Assembly (NCBI GenBank): GCA_018136815.1
Contig: JADDIW010000065.1
Span: 1 to 25,000, forward strand
DNA: 25,000 bases
Origin: Isochrysis galbana
Lineage: Eukaryota; Haptophyta; Isochrysidales; Isochrysidaceae
Direction: 5' to 3'
In this document: piece after piece, positions 8,841-18,100 of the stretch
Numbering within the stretch: position 1 is the first letter of the stretch
Layout of the letters: every line of letters begins with the position of its first letter
The notes under the pieces: model-generated
Told to the model about the DNA's origin: nothing
Seen by the model: only the letters and a program-made list of their open reading frames with translations
The model's database searches: none
Program-made: the position numbers and the translations under genes

Positions 8841-9666
8841 AGGGGGTGGAGAGGAGTGAGGAGGAGGGGGAAAGGGAGGCGGCTGAGCTGACGGAGGGTG
8901 ATGCAGGCCGGGTGCGACAGCGTAGGGAGAGTAGAAGAACGGTTGGGAGGGCGTGGGCGTGTGGACAACAGGTGAGTACTCCTAGAGGTAGTGAGTTGGT
9001 GGGAAAGGATGGTTAGGCTGCACAAGTGGGAGATGTGAGTGGAGGTGAGTGTTGTGTACGGACTGGGGGGTGGATGGCGGCGGCGGGATGGTGGCTGTGT
9101 GAGGCGGAGGAGCGGGGCTGAACGTGTGGGAGGGTGCGATCGGCACCCCTCCGCTACCATGTGGCGAGTGAGGTGAGAATGAGGTCGTTGTGTTGGTGGA
9201 TGTGTGAACTGGGTGAGGCTGTTGTGAGGCTTGGGTTGTGTGGTGTGTGGAGGGAGAGGGAGGGCGCGACGGGGGTGAGGAAGCGCCTTGATAGGTCCTG
9301 TTACATGGTGTGAGAGCGGGATCGGGAGACATGACAGCGAGCGGAACGGGGTGGAGCACACCAGAGGCGACACGAAGGGGTGCTTCCGGGCGAGCGCGCC
9401 AGAAACAAGAACACGAGGGTAAAACAAACCGGGACGACGGGAAAAAAGAACACGGGGAAACTCTAGGAACAGAGGAAAGACTAATGGAACAAAGGGGAGA
9501 GCCGGGCGTCGGATGGGAAAAAAAACAAGGGGCGAGCGCGGGGGGACTCCGAGCCTCGCGGGCCGAGGGAACAAAAGGAACCGCTGGGGTTTCACGGAAG
9601 GAGGGAAGGAAGGGATCCCGGCTGGAGCTGCATGCGAGGGAACCGGGGGAGAGGGGCGGAAGGAGA

Positions 9667-9692
9667 GACACGCTCTAAGAATAGAGTGTGTC
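9667..9692. repeat. Hairpin 1 of a matched pair, loop AAGAAT
   Basis: GACACGCTCT (9667-9676) pairs with AGAGTGTGTC (9683-9692) over 10 positions with one G-T, around the six-base loop AAGAAT. Confidence 0.75.
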
Positions 9693-9719
9693 GGGGACGC
9701 TCCCCCTTGCATGTGAGGA

Positions 9720-9745
9720 GGCGCGCTCTAAGAATAGAGCGCGTC
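9720..9745. repeat. Hairpin 2 of a matched pair, loop AAGAAT
   Basis: GGCGCGCTCT (9720-9729) pairs with AGAGCGCGTC (9736-9745) around the same loop AAGAAT. It begins 53 bases after the first hairpin, and its lower stem has different bases but keeps pairing. Confidence 0.75.
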
Positions 9746-10445
9746 GCATGGGGTGTTCCCCCTACCCGCAACATGGAGCCTGAGAGGGAGGGCGCGAGGC
9801 GCCCCCCCATGCTGAAATAAGAATAAACTTATAGTTGAGCCCCGATACTTCTAGGGTTTTTTCTACCTTATCGCTAGTCGCGTATGCAGCGTGAAGGTTG
9901 TAGCTCACAAGTGTAGTGGGTGTCCTCAGCCGTAGCACGTGACCCTGATTGGCGCAAACGAACCGTGGCGGACAAGACGTTGAGCGATGTTGAGCGATCG
10001 CGATGGCTGCTGAGAAGGCGTGAAGGATAACGGCGACAAGAGCTTGATGGAGACGGTAGGAAGCGAGCAACGGAGCAAGTGTACAGCGCCGCCGTCCATG
10101 GCCGCTCATCATCGCCACGCTACATCTTTTGCCCGATTCTCTCAGCGTGTTGGTAGCAAGCCGACGGCAGATTCGCTTGCCTAGCGAACAACAGCAACAT
10201 ACTGATAGGAGCACCAACGCCGACGCGCGCGCACAAACCCATCGTGAGCGGGACACGAGAAGGAAGTGAAGGAGAGGTCACACATGAGTCAAGTGTATCA
10301 AGTAGTCGTGGAGCCCTCGGCGCCTTCAATTGGACCGCGCGACGGCCACCTCCAACGTATTCAGGGACTGGATGGCGTTGTCGCTCACCACAGCCTCCGG
10401 CGGCGCCCCTCGCGCTCTCGGGCCGTGATAAGCCGCCGGCGGCGC

Positions 10446-13400
10446 TCAGCTAAGTCCACCGAGGGGGTCGGAGCTTTGGCCGCTCATCTGAGAGAAGCTT
10501 TGATCTTCAAAATCTGAGTCGTCCGAGCGCGAGCTAAAGTCTTGGAGGTGTTGCTCCCCCCGCGCGCATACTGAGCGCAGGTAGCGTACGGTAGTGGCAA
10601 GCGCCGCTTCCACCTCGGGCAGGATGTGCCAGTGAGGGAAGGAGACAAAGGTGTGCGGCAAGGAGCGGTAAATGTGCAAGTCGCCGGGCACGCCCATCCT
10701 TCGAATTCGGGTGTTGAAATCGACCGAATCGTCGAGTAGTGGGTCAAGGCCTCCACAGAGTAGGGTGACGGGTGGGAGCTGCTTGAGCGCTTCGTCGGGC
10801 GCAAAGACGGGCGAGAGGAGAGGGTCGCGCACCTGAGGCACAGAAAGGCGCGATCACGTGTCGGCACGCGTGGACGTAATCAGGTGGGTGGGGAAGCCTA
10901 GGCAAGCAACCGCAGTGAAGGGGCCCGACCCTAGCCATATAAGAGCTCAGCAGCCCGAGAAAGGCGGGCGAGCGGCAGGGCAGCGGGCCCGCGCCTTCCA
11001 GTGGTCTGAATCGGAGTCATAGGCGGTGGCAAAGGCCTTGAGCATCGGCTGCGGTAACAAGACATCCGATGCGAAAACGACGCGCGAGGGAGAGGGCGAA
11101 CGGCATAAGTTGAGCACAGGGCACAACAAGAGGATGGCGTCGGGCATGAGCGGGGGCGGGAGGCCCGCCTCCTCATGGCTGTTCCCCGCAGCTCGAGCAA
11201 GGGCTGAGCCGGCGGGCCCAGGACTGCCAAGCGCGCCCTGGGCACGGCCGGCATTGCTTGACGTGTGCGCTGACACCGCACTCGCACACTCCACGGTAGC
11301 GCGAGCGGTGGGCTTGAGACAAGGGCTCAGCCGCCTCGCCGGAATGAGCTCGTCGATAAGTGAAGGGGGTGCGTGATGGAGGAGCAACGGTGCGAGCAAC
11401 GCCGACATGGCCAGGTTGCCACCGGCGGAGAGGCCCGCCACCACCAGTGGGGAGGCGCGGAATCCAAGATCGTGTGCATGCGAACGCAACGCACGGTATA
11501 CGCGGAGGACGCACAGCATCGGGCCTGGGTACGGGACCTGCCGGACACGCAAGTTTGGGAGGCGGATGGCCTCGCGGTAGGAAGGCGGACGTGTGCAGGC
11601 AGAAAATCCAGGTGATGGGCGCCAGGCGAGGCGATGGGTGCGAATTCGCTCGGCGATGTTGCATGGCCAAGACCATATTCTACCTGAGGAGCGTAGTCAT
11701 AACAAACATAGACGACGATGGCCTCGCACTGCCTCACCCATCGGTGCAGGAAGAAGTAGTCGGCCGCCTCGAAGTCAGTGATGAATGCCCCGCCCGGCAC
11801 GAAGAGGACCGTTGGCCTCTCGGGTGGAGGTTCGCCCCGCGCAGCGGCCTCGCGGTAGCGCACAGCCCACGCCCGTGCGCTGCGACGGGTTTGCATCATG
11901 ACGATACGCCGGCCGGCTATGCGCCGCTCCTCGTGCAGGATATCGCGTCCAACGGTTCGCCGGACCAGCCGGACGGTGATAGGCCAGCGAAGCGGGGCAT
12001 AGATGGCCTGGTAGGCGAGCATGTCCGGTTCCCACCAACCGGCCCAGACCTCCGCCGCCGCTGCCGATGGCCGACCAGTAAAGTAGGCGATCAGCGGGAT
12101 CGCAAGCGCATATGCAGCACCGACCGGCAGATCCGCGCGTGCCACGATACGCAGGGCGGTCAGCATCGCAGCCATGTATGTGTCCATCACGCGCTTGGTG
12201 GCATCGAGAATCGGGTTGAATCTCCACCAGAAGGCGGAGTCCGACCACGGTACACAGCTGAGAGAGCGGGGCGGTGGACAGAGAGCAGCTGGGTAATAGC
12301 AGACCAAACAGTGGCTGGCAGTTGCAAGAGATGGGCCGCGCGCAGGCTTATGCTAGGACGCGTCCACTGGGCCGCGGCGGCAGGGTGGGGAGCTCACAGG
12401 TCAAACATGACTCGCGTGGGGTTCATCTCGCGCGTGTCGATGTCATGCAGCCCGGGCTGGGCAATCAGTTGTGGATATGACGCAGAAGCGCGTAGTCCAC
12501 CCACGTCGCTGCCCCCGCACAGAAGAACCTCAGCTCCACCACCGGCACCCCCAAAAGATGCGCAAGGCCCGCCCAAGCCATCGCGCGAGCCACTGCCAGC
12601 ATTCGTCCCGGCCCCTCCGCACAGCGCAGGCATTCCCACCAGGTTCATCCCACTTGAGCCACGTACAAGCCCGCCGAGGGAGCTGCCACCTGTGCCAGCC
12701 CCATTGTTGCTGTCATGAAAGAGCGCCGAAGAGAAGGAGGAGTTGGATCCGGAGCGGCATAGCCCTGGGAGCTTCGAGCTCTCGTCGTGGCCGTGCAAGC
12801 TTAGCGAAGCTGAGGAGGCGACGCGTTGTACGTTTGAAGCCTCAAGCCCCTGCAGCTGAATGTAGCTCACGCCTTGCCTGTGGGCCCGTTGCAACACCGA
12901 AGTTGCGAGGCACCATAGACGGAGTGTCAGGTTAAGACGATCCGCCGAGAGGCTGAGGCGGGTGGAGGTGCGCCGGCGAGCAATCTCAGCAACGATAGCT
13001 CGCACGCCGACCGCAGCCGCAGACCCGATGAGTGCACGGCCGATGAGCCGGCGCCGACGCACCATTGCTAGCACTGAGCGCGAGCACACAGCACTAGACA
13101 GCCGCGACGCCGAGATCTGCAAAGCACAGCCAGCAGCCGCCGACGCGATGGAAGAGATGGCAGAGGACAACTGCGAAGAGGTGGCGAGCTCAATTCGAGG
13201 GATTGTGCCAAGGGTGACGTTGAGGTCGCGCAGCAGGATGGCAAAGAGGTAGAGAAGCGAGGCGATGCCCCCGGACAATAGGGACGCCTTGACCGCAGGC
13301 TTGAGGGGTGCATCCTGCATCTTGACGAGCGTGTCCTGGAGCTTGGCTCCCGACTCGCGGCGGCGGATCGAGATATTGCTCCCCGAGTCTCCTAGGAGCT

Positions 13401-13724
13401 CCCTGTCGATGAACTGGTGGACGAGTGTCTCGATGGTGCTCACGGTGTAGACAAGCTCGTGCAGGTGCTTGGCGACTGGAGAGCTACTCACGTGCGGCAA
13501 TCGATGGACGAAATGAGTGAGCAAGTGGGGAAGGAGCCAAATTGATTGGACGGGGCAGGTGCGGTGGTGGGTGGGTGCGAACGTGCGAGAGGTATGTGAT
13601 GCATCGGCTGGCGTGCTCACGTCATGGGAACATGAGGCACGACTGTCGACATGATCTCGGAGGCAGCGACCGTCTCATGCGCCACCTGCACCAGGAGCTC
13701 GCCGTGGTCGTCGGCGGTGACCAT
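10446..13724 (-). CDS. Hormone-sensitive-lipase-type alpha/beta hydrolase, five exons
   Basis: Proposed exons in order: 13724-13621, 13483-12398, 12257-11684, 11537-10995 and 10832-10446. They join to 2694 bases, an 897-residue protein ending in TGA. Introns 1-3 have GTGAGC, GTGAGC and GTAGAA donors with TAG, CAG and CAG acceptors. Intron 4 needs a GC donor, because no usable GT exists before an in-frame stop. Residues 1 to about 400 are a helical, partly Ser/Gly-rich N-terminal region of the kind hormone-sensitive lipases carry; homology there is not proven. The catalytic part has PGGAF (551-555) at the oxyanion position, GLSAGGNLA with nucleophile Ser625, GGLDPLLDD with Asp799, and LPHTF with His829. 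The stretch PLLSPVFAPDEALKQLPPV matches the animal LIPE pattern of this region. It probably hydrolyses acylglycerols or sterol esters. A low-complexity insert of about 60 residues follows the nucleophile. Confidence 0.85.
10833..10994 (-). other. Probable GC-AG intron of the lipase gene
   Basis: Exon 4 ends CACTGGAAG followed by GCGCGG; exon 5 begins after TGTGCCTCAG. This keeps phase 0 and joins the family block VRDPLLSP to the upstream exon. In the exon 4 frame a TGA follows within about 55 bases with no GT in between. A one-base sequence error hiding a GT donor further on is the alternative. Confidence 0.55.
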
Positions 13725-15018
13725 TGGTACGCAAGGAGGAGCAGGGTATGGGGCACTATGGAAGGCGAGGGAAGGGGGGGGGGGAGTGCTTCCAGAGGGC
13801 GGGAGAGAGCGAGGGATGCAGGGTGGAAGCGGGGAGACGCAGCGAAGACTCCCGCCTTCACTACACCCTCTCTCCGTCTCTCCTCCCCATCCCTCTCTCT
13901 GTCTGTCCGACTTTTCTTCATCCCTTTGTGTTTGTCCCTGTCTCTATTTTCGCTCTCTCTGCTCTTTCTCCTCTCACTGAGCTATCTCTGCTCTCTCTCC
14001 CTGCTCTCTCTCTCTGCTCTCTCATTCTCTCTCTCTCTCTCTTTCTCTGCCTCTCTCTGCCTTCTCTCTGCTCGCTCTCTCAAAACCGTTCACACTCTTT
14101 CCCTCCCTCTCAGCTCACCTCTCCTCCGTTTTATCTCTTTTTCTTTGTACTTCATACCCTCTCCTCGTACCACCACCATCCTTGCTCTCCTATTTCTCCG
14201 ATCTCTCCCGTCTTCCTCTCTTCTATTCATTATGGGAATGGGACATCTACTCTAGTAGAAGAAGGAAAGAGGAAGGAAGCCGCCAGCCTGCCCAGCCTCC
14301 ACCCCGCCGGCGATATATTATAGTGTCAAGGCCAGTTTCTCCTTCTCCATGTGGGCCGTCCTTGGTTGGAGCGCCGCCTGCTCTTCCCGCTGCTTCTTGC
14401 TCGCGTCCTCTTCCCGTGGATTGACGAAGCATGCGTATCAAGTAGAGAGAGCACCATCCCCCATATCCTATGAGCGTGAGTACATTTCATAACTCCTTGC
14501 TGCCGAACGAAGCGCCAAAATTGGAGCTTCCACACTTTCTTTTGTCAACTGCTCGCTACCCGCTCATCCGTAGCCCCCAAGCTCTCAGGGGACTCCAGAG
14601 CTACGAGGCGTAGCCGCAGGCGGAAGACGGAGGAGGTGGCGGTGGCCCGACTATGGGGCGCCAAGCAGCTGTAGTAGCTACTTAAGTAGTACTTAGTAGC
14701 CTATCGCCTATCGCCTATCCCCTATGTTTATGAGAGTGAGTGTGAGCGCCATTACTTGTTCCTAGACAATTAACAATCGCATTGACAAATACAACGTTGG
14801 CAATGACAATGCAGGCTGTTTATGGTCTCCGGCTGGGGTTCATGATCTCCGGCTGAGCAGGCTCGTTTCTCCCGGTGAGGTCGTGAATTCTAGGCGAGGG
14901 AAGCGTCTCACTAGTCGGCTCGAGCGCTCGAGCTCCTAGAAGAGGAGGAATATGCTGTGGCGGAGAGAACACACAAGACCAAGCTTGCACGCTGAAAAGC
15001 TTCTATTGAGGCCGCAGA
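13725..15018. other. Upstream region of the lipase gene; CT-rich and simple repeats
   Basis: 13858-14232 is an almost pure CT-rich tract with many CTCTCTCTG units. 14660-14725 has a TAGTAG/CTACTTAAGTAG palindromic patch followed by CTATCGC repeated two to three times (14701-14721). ATGRTCTCCGGCTG-type units occur twice around 14823-14856. No coding signal found. Confidence 0.6.
13858..14232. repeat. CT-rich low-complexity tract
   Basis: About 375 bases dominated by C and T on the plus strand, including runs of (CT)n. It lies on the 5' side of the lipase gene, where the sense strand is therefore GA-rich. Confidence 0.85.
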
Positions 15019-15276
15019 ATGTGCGCCTCCCCTTGTTTGGCGCCAGCGCCAGGTGCTTCCCGCCAAAGCAGCAATGGCCGCCACTCTTGCATGGGTGGGA
15101 GTGAGGATGGCGACGGTGTGAGTGTGAGTGGTCCTGGTTCATCTCATCCGTACGACGAGGAAGCCGGAGGCGATGAGGAGGACATTGGCTTCGACCACCC
15201 TCGCTACCGCACTACCCAAGAAATCAGGCGCATGGACGCGGAGGCTCGGCGCTCCGGGTTCTTTTGCTACGTGTAA
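15019..15276 (+). CDS. Possible small acidic protein or last exon (85 residues)
   Basis: ATG at 15019 to TAA at 15274-15276. The first half is Ser/Gly/Pro-rich. The second half looks like ordinary protein: an acidic run (DEEAGGDEEDIGF) followed by HPRYRTTQEIRRMDAEARR and ending SGFFCYV. Codon choice in the second half is mixed rather than repetitive. A sequence resembling an acceptor (GGCCGCAG) lies at 15011-15018, so it could be the last exon of a longer plus-strand gene. No family recognised; may be chance. Confidence 0.3.
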   Translation: MCASPCLAPAPGASRQSSNGRHSCMGGSEDGDGVSVSGPGSSHPYDEEAGGDEEDIGFDHPRYRTTQEIRRMDAEARRSGFFCYV

Positions 15277-15849
15277 GGAATATTATGGTGAAGATGGCTG
15301 ACTGCATCACTAACAAATAATAATACTAGAAAGGAAAGGAATCATGCAGACTGCAGACGAGTTGCGAGTGCTTTTTCTAAAAAGTTGGCTCGTCTGCACC
15401 CGTCACTTTAACTTCAAACACATCACCCACGGACGAGTAGGCACATATACATATACTAACAATCGTTGTGCAGACCGAGCGAATTCTTGCCGCTTCTGTC
15501 AAGGATGTTGCGTAAGCGTAAGCTTAAGCTGGTAAGCTTACACCATTTTCGAGGTGACACTTGCATCAGTACTTGTATCAGCTTACACGAGTGCTTATAA
15601 GCTTAGAAGTATAAGCAGAAGGTACATAGCGCGCGCGAGCGCGCGAACTAGAACTAAAAGTAGCAGCAGTAGGCGCACGGCGCACGGGGAGCAGCGCTCA
15701 TTGCCGATATGTGACATGGAGATATACATGCATGCAGAGAGAGTATAGAAAGATGAGAGTTGTTTGTAGTATAAGTGTTTCCACAGCCACCACTACATAC
15801 ACTTATTGCTCGGACTCACTTACAATCGGAATCCGATTCATCGTCCGGC
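15277..15849. other. Non-coding region with AAGCTTA motifs and a CG palindrome
   Basis: 15518-15541 reads GTAAGCTTA twice, the second copy being a 10-bp palindrome. AGCTTA/TAAGCT recurs several times up to about 15606. GCGCGCGCGAGCGCGCG follows at 15631-15647. No convincing coding frame was seen. Confidence 0.5.
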
Positions 15850-16230
15850 TCTTCAAGAACCATCTCGACCTCCCAAGGCACAAGGCATCACAGCAGCCTC
15901 CCACTCCTCGAGCTTAGCCTCGAGCGATAGATTGGTGTGGGCCAGAAGCCTCTCGACAGTCTTCTGCCCGAGACGATTGCGCTTCCTCGAATGAATCCAG
16001 CCTTCAATCGACCACGAGTGCTCGCAACCCGACGCTGAACACTCCAAGCCACACAAGAGGCAGGAGGCGCATCATTGGCCCCACGACAAGCAGTGCTTCC
16101 AAGGGTGGAGATAGACCCTCGCCCACTTGTAAGCAGCCATATCCTTACCATGCTCCGAGAATGCGTATTCCTCGCAAAGATCGTTCGATCCACAACCATA
16201 AGCAAGGAGTCCCAGAACTGACAACTGATA
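15850..16230 (-). pseudogene. hAT-family transposase C-terminal relic
   Basis: On the minus strand, around 16225-16180, one frame reads QFWDSLLMVVDRT, like the FW...VVD block of plant and protist hAT transposases. A neighbouring frame then runs to a TGA at 16072-16074. The same frame continues with CEHSWSIEGWIHS and RKRNRLGQKTVERLL, then HTNLSLEAKLEEWE. This is the hAT dimerisation block (CERNWS...IHxKKRNRL...KVexLVxxHxNLRL). One frameshift and one stop show decay. The rest of the transposase and the terminal inverted repeats were not found. Confidence 0.7.
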
Positions 16231-16741
16231 TCAGTGGTTTGGCATTTTGGCGCTGTTACTGACAGTGTAAGCTGATATTAGCACTATTACAACATCCTTG
16301 GCTTCGGTAGAACGGGCAGCCATCGTCGGCGAGAGGCTGCCCATCGGCGTCACCAGTGAGATTCCGCGTGAGATGCGCAATCGTAACGAGAGTAGTATGA
16401 CTCTCTCATAGCGGTAAGGGGGCCGAAAAAAGAACCGCAAGCACCTGAGGTTGCGACCTCTCGGAACGATGGGGGCGGAAGGCGGCACAAGGGATGGAAC
16501 CTAGGGGCAGGAGGAAGGGCCGTGACATGGGTGGTACGTGGTACCATAGTGTCCCGTGTCCAGAATACGTGGCAGCCTGTAGGATCAAGATTTTTTTACG
16601 TGGTCGATCGGCTGGTACTGCGGCATGATGTGATTGGGGTTTTGCGCGCGACTATTTGATTGCGAATATGTAGGCTTCCACTTTTACAAGCGGCCAGGCG
16701 CGTGCTCGTGCGGCCATCCGCAGTGATATGCCCAGTCTTCA
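16231..16741. other. Spacer between hAT relic and glycosyltransferase gene
   Basis: Several overlapping short frames on the minus strand, none with recognisable content. May include more decayed transposon sequence or the 3' UTR of the gene at 16742-18100. Confidence 0.4.
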
Positions 16742-18100
16742 CTACATACTCAACACCGGCTTCTTGAGCCATAGCGTCTCCGAGCATGGCAATGTCTCTG
16801 CAGCACAATATAGCTTGTTGGCCGCCACCTCTTCTTGATCTTGTTGCGCTACGGAGATCCCACTACGACTGCGATTCATCCAGTATGTTGAGGAGAACAT
16901 GCGATCCAGCTTAACATATTCACTCAGACCCGCCGTTGCAGGCGAGGTTGCGTTCCACGTCACGACGGAGACCAATGGAGACAACATTGACAGCCCAAGG
17001 GCGAATCGGAATGGCAACAAGGCGGGGCCGTGCTCAAAGGCTGTGCTTGCAGGGAGAGGCTCATAGAGGGGATATTTCCTTCTGAAAGTCTTCGCCCTTC
17101 GATTATGTACCACGACGGTGTGCTGCCGCGGCGGATGCCCGCCGTGTCTATGATGCCTGTTGGTCAAATGCCAAACGCCAACGACCGGTGGCGTGCTCAA
17201 ATCCCCAGGGACCACACGAAGAAGCGAGGAACTCGGCTTTATGGACCGAGCCCATTCACGCACAAGACATCGTCCGACGGCAACACCAAGATTGCCGTCG
17301 CACATGCCGGGCAAATCATCGTCCGTCCAATTGAATCGGTCGAGGATATCCACAGCGTCATTGCAGGTGTGAAACGTCAGTGCTGCAAAAGAGCGTGAGC
17401 GTATCTCGATTGTTCCGAACGGAAAGGGGCCAAGAAGACCAGTAGGTGTACAATTTGCAAAACGGGAGTCTCGGCCGAGGGACATTCGGCACCATGGGCT
17501 CTCCGCCTGCATCCACAAGTCTGCCATGCCACAAAATGAGTTTCGGCGTTCCGGGCCCCGTTGGGTGCAGCCGTGGCCGTGATATGCCCAGCCAAAATGT
17601 GAGTACCAGACCATTGGCGCTCGAGAGCCAGTGATGGTGCGCTCAAATTGCATAGCCAACTGGAGATGTTGCATCATGCGAGGCACGTAAAGCACGGTGT
17701 CCTCCTCCAGCTTGCCGTAGTGCTCAGCAGATGGCCAGGTGGCAAGCGCGTGTAGGAACCACTTGACGGTCTTACATGTGCACGACATTTGGTAGAAAGG
17801 CAAGTCTTTCTCCTCACGTAAGATTTTTGGGCGCTGTACGTTGCCATCCGGGCAATCGACCATCGTGACACGGTCGCGGTCTCGCTCAAGGTGGAACGCG
17901 AGCGACTTGTTGCTCCAGCCGATGACGAATCGCCAGGTGACTGCTCCTGTGGGCAAAGCGTCCAGGCCGACAAGGCCTAGCGGAGCGTGCGGCCCCCGCA
18001 GGCTGGATGCCGGCTGCACGCGGATCAGGATGCCCAGCACAACGGTGGGCGTGGTGGCACTCTCCGCCAAAGCGCGCGGGGAGCTGTGGCCAGCCGCCAT
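16742..18100 (-). CDS. GT31-like glycosyltransferase (putative hexosyltransferase), 452 residues
   Basis: A single frame from ATG at 18100 to TAG at 16742-16744. A TGA lies four codons upstream in frame, which fixes this as the first Met unless an exon is missed. The order of motifs follows beta-1,3-galactosyltransferase-type (GT31) enzymes: VVLGILIRVQPASSLR (20-35), WRFVIG (56-61), KTVKWFLHALATWPSAEHY (110-128), KLEEDTVLYVPRMMQHL (130-146) in place of the usual K-x-DDD metal site, GPFPFGTIEIRSRSFA (224-239) and CDGNLGVAVGRCL (267-279). The usual family would use a nucleotide sugar in the Golgi. No clear signal anchor is visible at the N-terminus, and the family RRxxIRxTW motif is not recognisable, so the start of the protein may be incomplete or divergent. 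There are many Cys and three NxS/T-type sites. Confidence 0.65.
   Translation of the reverse strand: MAAGHSSPRALAESATTPTVVLGILIRVQPASSLRGPHAPLGLVGLDALPTGAVTWRFVIGWSNKSLAFHLERDRDRVTMVDCPDGNVQRPKILREEKDLPFYQMSCTCKTVKWFLHALATWPSAEHYGKLEEDTVLYVPRMMQHLQLAMQFERTITGSRAPMVWYSHFGWAYHGHGCTQRGPERRNSFCGMADLWMQAESPWCRMSLGRDSRFANCTPTGLLGPFPFGTIEIRSRSFAALTFHTCNDAVDILDRFNWTDDDLPGMCDGNLGVAVGRCLVREWARSIKPSSSLLRVVPGDLSTPPVVGVWHLTNRHHRHGGHPPRQHTVVVHNRRAKTFRRKYPLYEPLPASTAFEHGPALLPFRFALGLSMLSPLVSVVTWNATSPATAGLSEYVKLDRMFSSTYWMNRSRSGISVAQQDQEEVAANKLYCAAETLPCSETLWLKKPVLSM

Larger units (their letters stand above)
8372..10445. other. Low-complexity intergenic region
   Basis: Upstream side of the EF-hand gene and downstream side of the lipase gene. 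8400-9660 is strongly GA-rich on the plus strand and gives long Pro/Ser/Leu-rich minus frames that have no domain signal. A possible LTR relic lies at about 8750-8840 and two matched hairpins at 9667-9745. From 9830 to 10445 composition becomes ordinary, but I see no recognisable protein; part is probably lipase 3' UTR. Confidence 0.5.

Noticed and set aside
8741..9712. 323-codon minus-strand frame
   Set aside because: Pro/Ser/His/Leu low-complexity over a GA-rich tract, no domain, overlapping open frames; explained by composition.
9762..10256. 164-codon minus-strand frame downstream of the lipase gene
   Set aside because: No domain or family signal; probably 3' UTR or spacer. A chance frame in GC-rich DNA.
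11360..12718. 452-codon plus-strand frame opposite the lipase exons
   Set aside because: It lies antisense to well-supported lipase exons and crosses their introns; no recognisable domain.
13542..14323. Plus-strand frames rich in Ser/Leu over the CT tract
   Set aside because: Translation of (CT)n repeats only.
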